NCBI RefSeq assembly: GCF_000828475.1
Contig: NZ_AP014648.1
Span: 1,674,001-1,738,000 of the forward strand
Source of the DNA: Methyloceanibacter caenitepidi
GTDB taxonomy: Bacteria > Pseudomonadota > Alphaproteobacteria > Rhizobiales > Methyloligellaceae
DNA length: 64,000 bases
Direction: 5' to 3'
In this document: piece after piece, positions 1-11,582 of the stretch
How positions within the stretch are numbered: position 1 is the stretch's first letter
Layout of the letters: every line of letters starts with the position of its first letter
The notes under the pieces: model-generated
Told to the model about the DNA's origin: nothing
Seen by the model: the letters and a program-made list of their open reading frames with translations, nothing else
Database searches by the model: none
Position numbers and translations under genes: made by a program

Positions 1-33
1 CGCTGAGGCCCGGTTTTGTCAGTGGAAAGAGAC

Positions 34-1817
<1,784 letters not shown>

Positions 1818-1818
<1 letters not shown>

Positions 1819-2360
1819 TGGGGCAGCCTGGTTCCGCCTATTCGCTCGAGAAGCCTGTCGAGACTCTCGAGACGCACACGATCAGCGTGCTCGTGGACAA
1901 CGAGCCCGGCGTGCTCGCGCGCGTGATCGGCCTGTTCTCGGGCCGCGGCTACAATATCGAGTCGCTGACCGTTTCCGAGACCGAGCACGAGGCGCATCTG
2001 TCGCGCATCACCATCGTGACCACGGGCACGCCCATGGTCATCGAGCAGATCAAGAACCAGCTGGACAGGCTGGTGCCGGTCCACTCGGTCACGGATCTCA
2101 CCGTGTGCGGCGAGACCATCGAACGGGAACTAGCGCTGGTGAAGGTCGCGGGCGTCGGCGAGAAGCGCGTGGAAGCGCTGCGCCTTGCCGAAACCTTCCG
2201 CGCGAAGGCTGTCGATGCCTCGCTCGAGCACTTCGTGTTCGAGATCACGGGGCGCCAATCCAAGATTGAGCAGTTCGTCGCTTTGATGCAGCCCCTCGGC
2301 CTGATCGAGGTCTGCCGCACCGGCGTCGCGGCCATCGCCCGCGGCGCGGAGCGGATGTAG
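1818..2360 (+). CDS. ilvN: Acetolactate synthase small (regulatory) subunit
   Basis: Regulatory partner of IlvB that activates the catalytic subunit and mediates feedback inhibition by valine. The 180-aa product has an N-terminal ACT domain (about residues 21-95, ISVLVDNEPGVLARVIGLFSGRGYNI, the effector-site loop) and a C-terminal ALS_ss_C domain. The start codon overlaps the ilvB stop, so the two are almost certainly co-transcribed and coupled. The gene ends three bases before the stop of a convergent membrane-protein gene, so the ilvBN operon stops here and ilvC is a separate unit downstream. Confidence 0.95.
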
Positions 2361-2363
2361 CGT

Positions 2364-3898
<1,535 letters not shown>

Positions 3899-3929
3899 TC
3901 GCTTGGCGACATTCCTTGGGAAGATATCG

Positions 3930-3961
3930 AATGGCCGGGCTCGTCCCGGCCATTTCCATTT
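3930..3961 (+). terminator. Intrinsic terminator after ilvC
   Basis: A perfect 10-bp stem, AATGGCCGGG (3930-3939) with CCCGGCCATT (3945-3954), has a 5-base loop and an imperfect T-rich tail (TCCATTT). Its place 30 bases behind the ilvC stop fits termination of that transcript. Confidence 0.75.
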
Positions 3962-4075
3962 GGGCAGGCGCGTTCCGAGGCGTCTTGCTCTAAGCTCGCC
4001 CATCGTCATACGGACGCAGAAGTTTCAGGACACCATCCCGAGGTTTTGAGTGCCGCCGGGGGCAGGGGGATCGCC

Positions 4076-4861
4076 ATGTACACCGCTCGTATCGCCAAGA
4101 TCGTCATGGTCGCTTGTCTCGCGGCCTTCTGTTTGCTGGTCGTGTTCGGCAATCTCACCGACTACCAGTCCAACTTTCTGTTCGTGCAGCACGTTATGAG
4201 CATGGACACGACCTATCCCGGCAACAAGCTGATGTACCGGGCGGTCACGGAACCCGCTTATTGGCAAGCAGCCTACAGGCTGATCATCTTCGGCGAAGCA
4301 ACGGCGGGCATACTCTTTCTCGCCGGCGCCATTCGTCTGTTGCTGGTCCGGCGGCAGCCGGGCGCCGTCTTCGACCGCGCCAAAGCCCTGACGGTCATGG
4401 GGGCGCTGGTCGCCTTTCTCGTGTGGTTCTTCGGTTTCATGGTCGTTGCCGGGGAATGGTTCGCGATGTGGCAGTCTGCGACGTGGAACGGCCAGGAAGC
4501 AGCCTTCCGCTTTTACATGACGGCGCTCGCGGTCTTAATCTTCGTCATGTTGCCCGACCGCGACCTCAAGGAGCCCTTCCCGGTCGCGGCTGATCCCAAA
4601 CCCGCCGGCGCGCCGGCTAAGGCGGCGGCGCCCAAGAGCCAGACGGCGCCAGCCAAGAAGAAGGCCCCGGTAAAGAAAAAGGCCCCAGCGAAGAAGGCGC
4701 CGGCCAAAAAACGCACGAGGGCCAAGACGAGTGCGGCCAAGACGAGCGCGGCCAAGACAAGCACGGCGAAGACGAACACGTCCAAGACGAGCACGGCTAC
4801 GACGGCTGCAGCCAAGCGCCGGCTGGCCGCGGCAAACGACAAGATCGGAGAGGGGAGCTGA
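4076..4861 (+). CDS. DUF2165-like membrane protein with Lys/Ala-rich C-terminal tail
   Basis: The N-terminal ~165 residues of this 261-aa protein hold four predicted membrane helices with features of the DUF2165 'small integral membrane protein' family (NLTDYQSNFLFVQHVMSMDTT; WFFGFMVVAGEWFAMWQS). The last ~95 residues (from about 4575) are a low-complexity basic tail of AKK, APAKK and AKTS-type repeats, like eukaryotic histone H1 tails. By the positive-inside rule the tail should be cytoplasmic. ATG 4076 was chosen because GGGGGA sits just upstream; TTG 4046 would add ten residues. The cellular role is unknown. The next gene follows after three bases, suggesting an operon. Confidence 0.8.
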   Translation: MYTARIAKIVMVACLAAFCLLVVFGNLTDYQSNFLFVQHVMSMDTTYPGNKLMYRAVTEPAYWQAAYRLIIFGEATAGILFLAGAIRLLLVRRQPGAVFDRAKALTVMGALVAFLVWFFGFMVVAGEWFAMWQSATWNGQEAAFRFYMTALAVLIFVMLPDRDLKEPFPVAADPKPAGAPAKAAAPKSQTAPAKKKAPVKKKAPAKKAPAKKRTRAKTSAAKTSAAKTSTAKTNTSKTSTATTAAAKRRLAAANDKIGEGS

Positions 4862-4864
4862 ACC

Positions 4865-5254
4865 ATGGACAGCACCGACATGGAGGCGTTTCTGAGGGGC
4901 TTCTACGCCGCGCGCATCGAAGGAGATGTCGAGGCAGTCGGCGCGATGTTCGCCGACGACGCACGGTTCCGGATTGTCGGCTCGCCGGAGTTCAGCATGC
5001 TGGCAACATCGGTCCATGGCCGCGAGGCCATCATGGGTCTCTTTAGGACCATCTCGGACAGTTTCGGGCTGGACGAATTCTCGATGGAAGACTTGCTGGT
5101 GGACGGAAACAGGGCCGCCATCCGCTGGAGTGCCCGTGTCCAAAATATCACATCCGGCGACACGTTTACCACCGAGCTGGCCGATTTCATTGAAATCGAC
5201 GGCGGGAAAATTATATCGCTCAATGAGTTCCTGGACACCGCGCTGGCGGGCTAG
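4865..5254 (+). CDS. SnoaL-like / NTF2-fold protein
   Basis: A 129-aa single-domain protein whose pattern fits the SnoaL/ketosteroid-isomerase-like superfamily: an N-terminal helix (MEAFLRGFYAARIEGDVEAVGAMFADDARF), then alternating strands ending in ADFIEIDGGKIISLNEFLD. These cone-shaped folds serve as small hydrolases, isomerases or ligand-binding proteins, and nothing here fixes the substrate. It starts three bases after the DUF2165-like gene and is probably co-transcribed with it. No signal peptide is seen, so it is presumably cytoplasmic. Confidence 0.75.
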   Translation: MDSTDMEAFLRGFYAARIEGDVEAVGAMFADDARFRIVGSPEFSMLATSVHGREAIMGLFRTISDSFGLDEFSMEDLLVDGNRAAIRWSARVQNITSGDTFTTELADFIEIDGGKIISLNEFLDTALAG

Positions 5255-5440
5255 GGGCGTTCGCCGGCCGACTGTTCCCGTAACTTCTGCCACTTCTGGG
5301 CCGAAATTAGGTGGTCGAATGGCCGAATGATGCGCATAATCCCGCAAATCAGCTGGATTTCGAGAGATTCGGTTCAAGGTTGCGGGGAATAGGAGCCGAC
5401 GCGCGGGGACGATGGACACGGGGTCCAGAGGGAGCATGGA

Positions 5441-7252
5441 ATGACAACTTTCAGCCTGAGATCAGTCGCCATCGGGATTGCGGCTGTCGTCTCATTCGCT
5501 GCCCCGGGGGTTGCCGCTGAGCCGGACGGACCGGCCGAACTAGTCACCCGTTCAGAAGCTATCCGGATTTCGGTGCAAGACCAAGTTGGCGCCGTCCCTA
5601 TGAAGGATACGGCCGAGCAGATCGCCCTTGCCGAGTACTACTCCGTCCCCGACCGCAAGTTGCTGTGGGTCGGGGAAAACGGCTTGAGCGCCCGCGGCAA
5701 AGCCGTGGTCGAGGAAATCGCCAAGGCCGACGATTACGGGCTGCGGGCTTCGGACTACAAGCTGCCGAACCTGACCGGCTTCAAGGCGAGCGATCCCGAT
5801 GCGGTGACGAAGCTCGCTGACGCCGAGCTCAAGATCAGCGCGGCGGTCATCGAATATGCGCGCGACGCGCGCGGCGGCCGGATCAATCCGCAGAGCCTCA
5901 GCAAGAATCTCGACCCCAGTCTTTATCTGCCGGACCCGGCCGAGGTCATCGGCTTCATCGCCATTCGCTCCGACCCGGCGGCGTATTTGAGGAGCTTCCA
6001 GCCGACCCATCCCCAGTTCGAGGCGCTGCGCAAGCAGCTCATCGCCGAGCGCAAGGGCGATGCGGCGCCGGCGCCCGTCGCCGACAAACCCGAAGACGTC
6101 GAGATTCCCGCCGGCCCGACGCTCAAGCTCGGCGTCAAGCACGGCCAGGTGGCGTTGCTGCGCAAGCGGCTCGAGACGCCCGCCAAAGAAGGTGCCGACG
6201 AGTACGTCTTCGACGAGGACCTTCGCGACGCCGTCATCGCATTCCAGCGCACTCAGGGCGGCAAGCCGGACGGCATGGTCGGTTCGGGCACGCGCCGCAT
6301 GTTGAACGGGGGCGAGACCTCAACGGCAACGGTGGTGTCGGGCCAGCAGAAGATCGATCTGTTGCTTGTGAACATGGAGCGCTATCGCTGGCTGCCCCAC
6401 GACCTGGGCGCGTTCTACGTCAACGTGAACATCCCGGAATTCAAGGTGCGGGTCTTCAAGGAAGACGAACCCATTCATGAGACGCGCGTGATCGTGGGCA
6501 AGACGCACACGCAGACGCCGATCTTCACCGATGAGATGGAAGAGATAGTGTTCCGCCCGAATTGGTATGTGCCCAATTCGATCAAGCAGAACGAGATCGC
6601 GCCCTATTTGCGCAGAGGCGGCGGGTTCTTCTCCAGCGGCTGGGATACGTCCGTGCTGCGCCGTCAGGGCTTGCGGATCCGTGGCGCGAATGGCCGCGAC
6701 ATCGATCCAGACCGGATCGACTGGAGCCGCAACGACATTCGCCGCTACGAGCTGTATCAGCCGCCGGGACCGAGCAACGTTCTGGGGCTCGTGAAATTCC
6801 GCTTCCCGAACACGCACGATGTCTATCTGCATGACACGACGCAGAAGAATTTGTTCGCCAATCCGGTGCGCGCCTACAGCCATGGCTGCGTGCGGGTCCA
6901 AAACCCTGACAAGCTCGCGACGGTTCTACTCGGCCACGATCAGGATTGGTCGGCGGCGCGGGTGACTTCGGCGATGCATAACGGCGCGGATGCCAACAAG
7001 GTCTTCATCAAGAACCGCATCCCCGTCTACCTGACCTACTTCACCGCAGTCGTGGACGAGAACGGCGAGTTGAAGCAGTACAACGACCTCTATGGCCACG
7101 ACCGGCGCATGGTCGCCGCGCTCAACGGCCGGCCGATCCCGGCTGGGCTGCCCGACAACGTCACGGCATCGAGCGGGGGCGGCGGTGAGCGGCGTGTCTC
7201 CAGGCGGTCGCGGCGCGGGGACAATCCGTTCGCGGGCATCTTTGACTTCTAG
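5441..7252 (+). CDS. L,D-transpeptidase, YcbB/LdtD-like
   Basis: Periplasmic peptidoglycan cross-linking enzyme of 603 aa. Residues 1-26 form a signal peptide ending in GVAA. A YcbB-type N-terminal scaffold follows, then a peptidoglycan-binding-like segment around residues 225-285 (VAFQRTQGGKPDGMVGSGTRRML pattern). The catalytic YkuD domain has YLHDTTQKNLF and SHGCVRVQNP, with the nucleophile Cys at about residue 483. The C-terminus is Gly/Arg-rich. Such enzymes make 3-3 meso-DAP cross-links or attach proteins to the wall and are numerous in Hyphomicrobiales. A GGGAG site precedes the ATG. The gene is convergent with the permease that follows. Confidence 0.92.
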   Translation: MTTFSLRSVAIGIAAVVSFAAPGVAAEPDGPAELVTRSEAIRISVQDQVGAVPMKDTAEQIALAEYYSVPDRKLLWVGENGLSARGKAVVEEIAKADDYGLRASDYKLPNLTGFKASDPDAVTKLADAELKISAAVIEYARDARGGRINPQSLSKNLDPSLYLPDPAEVIGFIAIRSDPAAYLRSFQPTHPQFEALRKQLIAERKGDAAPAPVADKPEDVEIPAGPTLKLGVKHGQVALLRKRLETPAKEGADEYVFDEDLRDAVIAFQRTQGGKPDGMVGSGTRRMLNGGETSTATVVSGQQKIDLLLVNMERYRWLPHDLGAFYVNVNIPEFKVRVFKEDEPIHETRVIVGKTHTQTPIFTDEMEEIVFRPNWYVPNSIKQNEIAPYLRRGGGFFSSGWDTSVLRRQGLRIRGANGRDIDPDRIDWSRNDIRRYELYQPPGPSNVLGLVKFRFPNTHDVYLHDTTQKNLFANPVRAYSHGCVRVQNPDKLATVLLGHDQDWSAARVTSAMHNGADANKVFIKNRIPVYLTYFTAVVDENGELKQYNDLYGHDRRMVAALNGRPIPAGLPDNVTASSGGGGERRVSRRSRRGDNPFAGIFDF

Positions 7253-7267
7253 AGATAGACCGCACGC

Positions 7268-9049
7268 TCACTTCGAGAGCGGCATGAACAGCGCAATTGC
7301 CGCACAGGTAGCAACACCCACGATGATGTTCATCGGCACGCCGATGCGCAGGAAATCGCTGAAGCGGTAATTCCCCGACGCATAGACCATGGTGTTGGTT
7401 TGATACCCGATGGGCGTGGCGAAGCTGGCGCTCGCGCCCATCATGATGGCGACGAGAAACGGCCGGGAGTCGAGGCCGAGGCTCTCAGCCAGCCCGATGG
7501 CGATTGGCGTCAGCACCACGGCCACCGCGTTGTTGGTGATGAGCTCGGTCAGGACGGCGGCCAGGAAGTAGACCACCACGAGCAGCACATAGCCGGAGTT
7601 CCCGCCGAGCAGCGGCTGGATCGCGGCCACGATGGCTTCCACTGCGCCAGTCTTTTCCAGGCCGATGCCGATTGCGAGCATGGCGAAGATCAACACGAGG
7701 ATTCCGCCGTTGATCGACTCCCACGCTTCTTCGGCATCGATGCATCGCAGTAGCAGGATGGCGGCCACGCCAAGGACCGCTAAGCCGCCAATGGGCATGA
7801 CGTCCAAGGCGGCCAGCGCGACGACACTGGCGAGCGCGATGATGGCCACAGGGGCTTTTTTGCGCCGGTAGCTTCGCGACCGGGGCTGGGACATGTTGAT
7901 GAAATCCGCCTCGTCGGCCGCCGCGGCCAAGCCTTCCGGCGTGCCTTCCAGGAGAATCCTGTCGGCCGCGCGCAGCTGAACCGACTCGAGAGCGATGCCG
8001 GGCAAGTATCGATGCCGGCTGATGCCGAGAAGTCGGACTCCAAACCGGCCGAGCCGCATGGCGCTGACGGTGTGGTGAGCGCCGCGGCCCGGTGCCAGCA
8101 CCGCTTCGACGATAATGTGATCCCGGTCGCTCTCACCTCCACCAACGCCGAGGATGTCGAACCCGCGCTCGCCGTGCAATGTGAGCACCTCGGCCATGGT
8201 GGCTTGGATGACAATGCGGTCGCCGGCCTCGAGCACTTGGTCGGCCAGCGCACCGCGGCTTGCCCTGCCATTGCGGAGCACGGCCAACAGTCGAATTCCC
8301 TCCCGGTTCAGCTCCTTGATTTCACCCAAAGCTTTCCCCGAGAAACGGGAACCCTCGCACACCGTCAACTCCGTCAGGAAATTGACCTTTCCGTCTTCGT
8401 CCATGAGCTCCGCCGCGCTCATCCGGGCCGGCAACAAGATGCGCGCGAGCAGCAGCATGGTCGCCATGCCGACGGCGGCCGCTACGACGCCGACCGGCGT
8501 GATCTCAAAAATGGAGAACGCGGGGAGTCCTTGTTTCCGTGCGACACCGTCCACGAGCAGGTTGGTCGACGTTCCGATTAACGTACAGGTGCCTCCGAGG
8601 ATCGCGGCGTAGGAGAGGGGAATGAGCAACTGGGTCGGCGCCATGTTCACCGTCCGCGCCAAACGTACGGCGATGGGGATGAGGACCATCACCACCGGCG
8701 TGTTGTTCATGAAGGCGGAGGCGACCATCGTCCCGAGTAAAAACAGCAGCAGCACCGTCTTGGGGCGCGCCTCCGCGTGCGACGTGACCCAATAGGCGGC
8801 GGCTTCCAGGGTGCCGGTCCTGACCAGCGCGCCGGAGAGAATGAACATGGCCGCAATCGTGATCGGCGCACTGTTTGAGAACACGCCCATTACGTCCTTG
8901 GTGTCGATCAGGCCGAGCACGAGATATGCGGCCGCGCCCGCCGTCGCAACGACGGACGGCGGATACCGCTCAAGCAGGAAAGCGCCAAAGGTTGCCGCGA
9001 GGATCAGGAGCGCGATACCGGTCTGATACTGATCGATAAAATGAGCCAC
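7268..9049 (-). CDS. SLC13/DASS-type anion permease with RCK_C domains
   Basis: Inner-membrane transporter of 593 aa. It has an N-terminal helix bundle with SAFMNNTPVVMVLIP and GTSTNLLVDG, and a C-terminal bundle with the matching ELITNNAVAVVLTPIA and ASASFATPIGYQTN. This inverted-repeat signature (the NT and T-N motifs) is typical of the SLC13 family. The central ~200 residues contain two TrkA-C/RCK_C-like cytoplasmic modules (EGSRFSGKALGEI; LRAADRILLEGTPEGL). Substrates in the family include sulfate and dicarboxylates, and the sequence does not decide. GTG 9049 is preferred because AAGGGTAGG lies upstream; an in-frame TTG at 9094 would add 15 residues. Confidence 0.88.
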   Translation of the reverse strand: MAHFIDQYQTGIALLILAATFGAFLLERYPPSVVATAGAAAYLVLGLIDTKDVMGVFSNSAPITIAAMFILSGALVRTGTLEAAAYWVTSHAEARPKTVLLLFLLGTMVASAFMNNTPVVMVLIPIAVRLARTVNMAPTQLLIPLSYAAILGGTCTLIGTSTNLLVDGVARKQGLPAFSIFEITPVGVVAAAVGMATMLLLARILLPARMSAAELMDEDGKVNFLTELTVCEGSRFSGKALGEIKELNREGIRLLAVLRNGRASRGALADQVLEAGDRIVIQATMAEVLTLHGERGFDILGVGGGESDRDHIIVEAVLAPGRGAHHTVSAMRLGRFGVRLLGISRHRYLPGIALESVQLRAADRILLEGTPEGLAAAADEADFINMSQPRSRSYRRKKAPVAIIALASVVALAALDVMPIGGLAVLGVAAILLLRCIDAEEAWESINGGILVLIFAMLAIGIGLEKTGAVEAIVAAIQPLLGGNSGYVLLVVVYFLAAVLTELITNNAVAVVLTPIAIGLAESLGLDSRPFLVAIMMGASASFATPIGYQTNTMVYASGNYRFSDFLRIGVPMNIIVGVATCAAIALFMPLSK

Positions 9050-9364
9050 GTGGCGCCTACCCTTTGTTACCGCGAATGCGCGGACTTTGATCAAAGTTCC
9101 ATGGCCTGTCCATGGGATTGCCGGGCAGTGCCATTCCGTCGCGCGGGGTCCTCAAGCGAAATCCAACCTGGCCAAAAACGTCTGGCATGCGTGGCGTTCT
9201 CGGGCTCCGACCGGCGACGGGGCAAATTTGCCAAACTTGCGCCGACGGGACCTCCGCGGTTGCCCTGGTAGGGTCAATGCGCCGCCTTCCCCTTGCTCTT
9301 CGTGGCGGTTCACCTTATTTTCCGCCCATCGCGGGCTTCGGAAGGGCCTTCGCGGAGAAGGACA
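9050..9364. other. Intergenic region upstream of the leuA leader
   Basis: About 315 bases between the divergent permease and the leuA leader ORF. I see no supported gene; the short plus-strand ORFs here have no family features. It must hold the leuA promoter and probably the permease promoter, but I could not identify convincing -35/-10 pairs. A strong ribosome site (GAGAAGG) at the right end serves the small ORF that follows. Confidence 0.4.
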
Positions 9365-9472
9365 ATGATGCAGCGCTTCGAAATGCAGATTGAAGACGAG
9401 CTGGGCGGCATGCTGCCGCGGCAGTCGACGCTGCGCGCGCGCGCCCTTCCGCTCCTCCTTACGTGCCCCTGA
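9365..9472 (+). CDS. Putative leuA leader peptide (35 aa, Leu-rich end)
   Basis: A short ORF starting with a double ATG (9365 and 9368), preceded by GAGAAGG at ideal spacing. It encodes 35 residues, seven of them Leu, with the cluster Leu-Pro-Leu-Leu-Leu just before the stop (9446-9460). The UGA stop lies inside the 5' arm of a 7-bp inverted repeat that continues into the leuA leader. This is the arrangement of an attenuation leader in which ribosome stalling at Leu codons alters downstream RNA folding. Leader peptides ahead of leuA are known from comparative work in proteobacteria. No T-run follows the hairpin, so the mechanism may be translational or Rho-linked. An unrelated small gene is the alternative. 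Confidence 0.5.
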   Translation: MMQRFEMQIEDELGGMLPRQSTLRARALPLLLTCP

Positions 9473-9513
9473 GCACCGGCGGTCTCGGATTTGCCGAGGC
9501 GGGCGTTCAGGGG
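9466..9513 (+). promoter_or_regulatory. Hairpin overlapping the leader stop codon
   Basis: CCCCTGA (9466-9472) pairs perfectly with TCAGGGG (9507-9513), and an inner hairpin CTCGG/CCGAG (9484-9498) sits inside. The outer 5' arm contains the stop codon of the Leu-rich leader ORF, so a ribosome there would disrupt it. leuA starts 113 bases further on. Confidence 0.5.
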
Positions 9514-9626
9514 ACGGCGAAACGAACCTCCACGAAGTCAATGGCTAAAGAAGTCAGGGACTTGAGAAGTCAACGGCACGACCGGTCGTGATAGACTGAA
9601 AGCCATTCGTTTTAAGGACGAGCACC

Positions 9627-11195
9627 ATGAATACCGACACGAACGCGCGAGACGAGAAGGATCGCGTCATCATATTCGACACCACGCTGCGCGACGGGGA
9701 ACAATGCCCTGGCGCCACGATGACCTTCGAGGAAAAGCTGGAGGTCGCCGAACTTCTAGACGAGATGGGCGTGGATGTCATCGAGGCGGGATTCCCGATC
9801 GCCTCCCAGGGCGATTTCGAAAGCGTCCAGGAGATCGCGCGGCGGTCCAAAAACGCCGTTATCTGCGGCTTGGCGCGGGCGCAACCCGCCGACATCGATC
9901 GCTGTGCCGAGGCCATTCGGCCGGCGGAGCGCGGACGCATCCATACCTTCATCGGCACCTCGCCGCTGCATCGCAAGTATCAGATGGATATCGACGAGGC
10001 CGAATGCCTGGCCCGCGTGACGGCCTCCGTCAGCCGGGCCCGAGGCCTCACAGACGATGTCGAGTGGTCGGCCATGGACGCGACGCGCACGGAAGAAGAC
10101 TTCCTGTGCCGCTGCGTGGAAGCCGCGATCAAGGCGGGCGCGACGACGGTGAACATTCCGGACACGGTCGGCTATGCCTATCACGACGAGTTTGGAGATC
10201 TAATCCGTACGCTGCAGGAGAGGGTGCCGGGCGCGGACGAGATCATCTTCTCGACTCACTGCCACAACGATCTGGGCCTTGCCGTGGCCAACTCGCTGGC
10301 GGGCGTGACCGCGGGCGCGCGTCAGGTCGAATGCGCCGTCAACGGGCTCGGCGAACGCGCGGGCAACGCAGCGCTGGAAGAGATCGTCATGGCGATCCAC
10401 ACGCGCGCCGATGCCCTGTCCGTATGGACCGGCGTCGACACGACCCTCCTGACGCGGGCCTCGAAGCTGGTGTCGCGCGTGACGGCCTTTCCGGTTCAGT
10501 ACAACAAGGCCATCGTCGGCCGGAACGCCTTCGCCCACGAGAGCGGCATCCATCAGGACGGCGTGCTGAAACATGCGGGCACGTTCGAGATCATGACGCC
10601 GGAGAGCGTGGGTGTGAAAGAATCCTCGCTGGTGATGGGCAAGCACTCCGGGCGCCACGCCTTCCGCGAGAAGCTGAAGGAACTGGGCTACGAGCTGGGT
10701 GACAACGCTTTCGAAGACGCATTCGTGCGCTTCAAGGGCCTGGCCGATGTGAAGAAGCATGTCTACGACGAGGACATCGAAGCCCTGGTGGACCAGGAGA
10801 TCGCCTCGGCGCAGGACCGGATCCGAGTGACGTCACTGACGGTGATCGCCGGAACGGGAGGGCCGCAGAAAGCGACCATCACCCTCGATATCGACGACAA
10901 GCAGCATATGTATGAGTCCGTCGGCGACGGGCCGGTCGATGCCACCTTCCAGGCCATTCGCGCGCTCGTGCCGCACGACGCCAGACTCGCGCTGTATCAG
11001 GTCAGCGCCGTGACCGAAGGCACGGACGCTCAGGCCGAAGTGATGGTGCGTCTGGAGGCCGACGGCAAGATCGCCACGGGCCGTGGGTCCGACACGGACA
11101 CGATGGTCGCCTCCGCGCGGGCCTATGTCAGCGCGCTGAACAAGCTGTTGGCACGCGGGGCGCGTCGGAAGCCGGAGACCATGCTCGCGTCGTAG
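9627..11195 (+). CDS. leuA: 2-isopropylmalate synthase
   Basis: First committed enzyme of leucine synthesis: acetyl-CoA plus 2-oxoisovalerate gives 2-isopropylmalate. The 522-aa length fits the bacterial LeuA1 type. A TIM-barrel HMGL-like catalytic domain starts with IFDTTLRDGEQCPGATMT (the metal-binding Asp in TTLRDGEQ) and contains STHCHNDLGLAVANSLAGV (metal His pair) and NGLGERAGNAALEE. The C-terminal ~130 residues are the LeuA allosteric dimer domain for leucine feedback. An AAGGA site lies 8 bases before the ATG. It stands alone, with the leader ORF upstream; the rest of the pathway is outside the window. Confidence 0.97.
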   Translation: MNTDTNARDEKDRVIIFDTTLRDGEQCPGATMTFEEKLEVAELLDEMGVDVIEAGFPIASQGDFESVQEIARRSKNAVICGLARAQPADIDRCAEAIRPAERGRIHTFIGTSPLHRKYQMDIDEAECLARVTASVSRARGLTDDVEWSAMDATRTEEDFLCRCVEAAIKAGATTVNIPDTVGYAYHDEFGDLIRTLQERVPGADEIIFSTHCHNDLGLAVANSLAGVTAGARQVECAVNGLGERAGNAALEEIVMAIHTRADALSVWTGVDTTLLTRASKLVSRVTAFPVQYNKAIVGRNAFAHESGIHQDGVLKHAGTFEIMTPESVGVKESSLVMGKHSGRHAFREKLKELGYELGDNAFEDAFVRFKGLADVKKHVYDEDIEALVDQEIASAQDRIRVTSLTVIAGTGGPQKATITLDIDDKQHMYESVGDGPVDATFQAIRALVPHDARLALYQVSAVTEGTDAQAEVMVRLEADGKIATGRGSDTDTMVASARAYVSALNKLLARGARRKPETMLAS

Positions 11196-11582
11196 AGTTT
11201 TGACCGGCCGGAAGGACGGCCGCCCAAGAACGACTATCGGCCTGGCGGCACGCGCCGGGCCGATATCGTTTCTGCGGCCAAGTTGCTCAGCACGTAGGCA
11301 GTTGTAGGGCCGCGACTGCAAAGGAAGCGCGCAGGGCGACCGGTCCACCACCCATCCGCGCAAGCCGGAAAAAGTTTTCTCAAAACGGTCTGTTCACGCA
11401 TTGCCCATGCGGGAGAATTGACGCAACATACCGACCGTCGCGGCGGGGTTCGAACCCATTGATTGGGGGCGTTTTCTGCCGTCGTGGGTGTCTTCATCCG
11501 TGATCGGCGGTCTGACCGGCGGGCTGATCCGGATATCAGTAGCGTGTGACGCTCGTCAGCAGGCGGGCAGGTGGGGCGGTAA
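11196..11582. other. Intergenic region leuA-mreB, no gene seen
   Basis: A 387-base gap that should contain the mreB promoter. A small GC-rich hairpin (GGCCG/CGGCC near 11206-11222) follows leuA but lacks a T-run. A minus-strand reading frame of 132 codons spans the gap but runs into mreB and shows no family features. I identified no convincing promoter elements. Confidence 0.4.
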
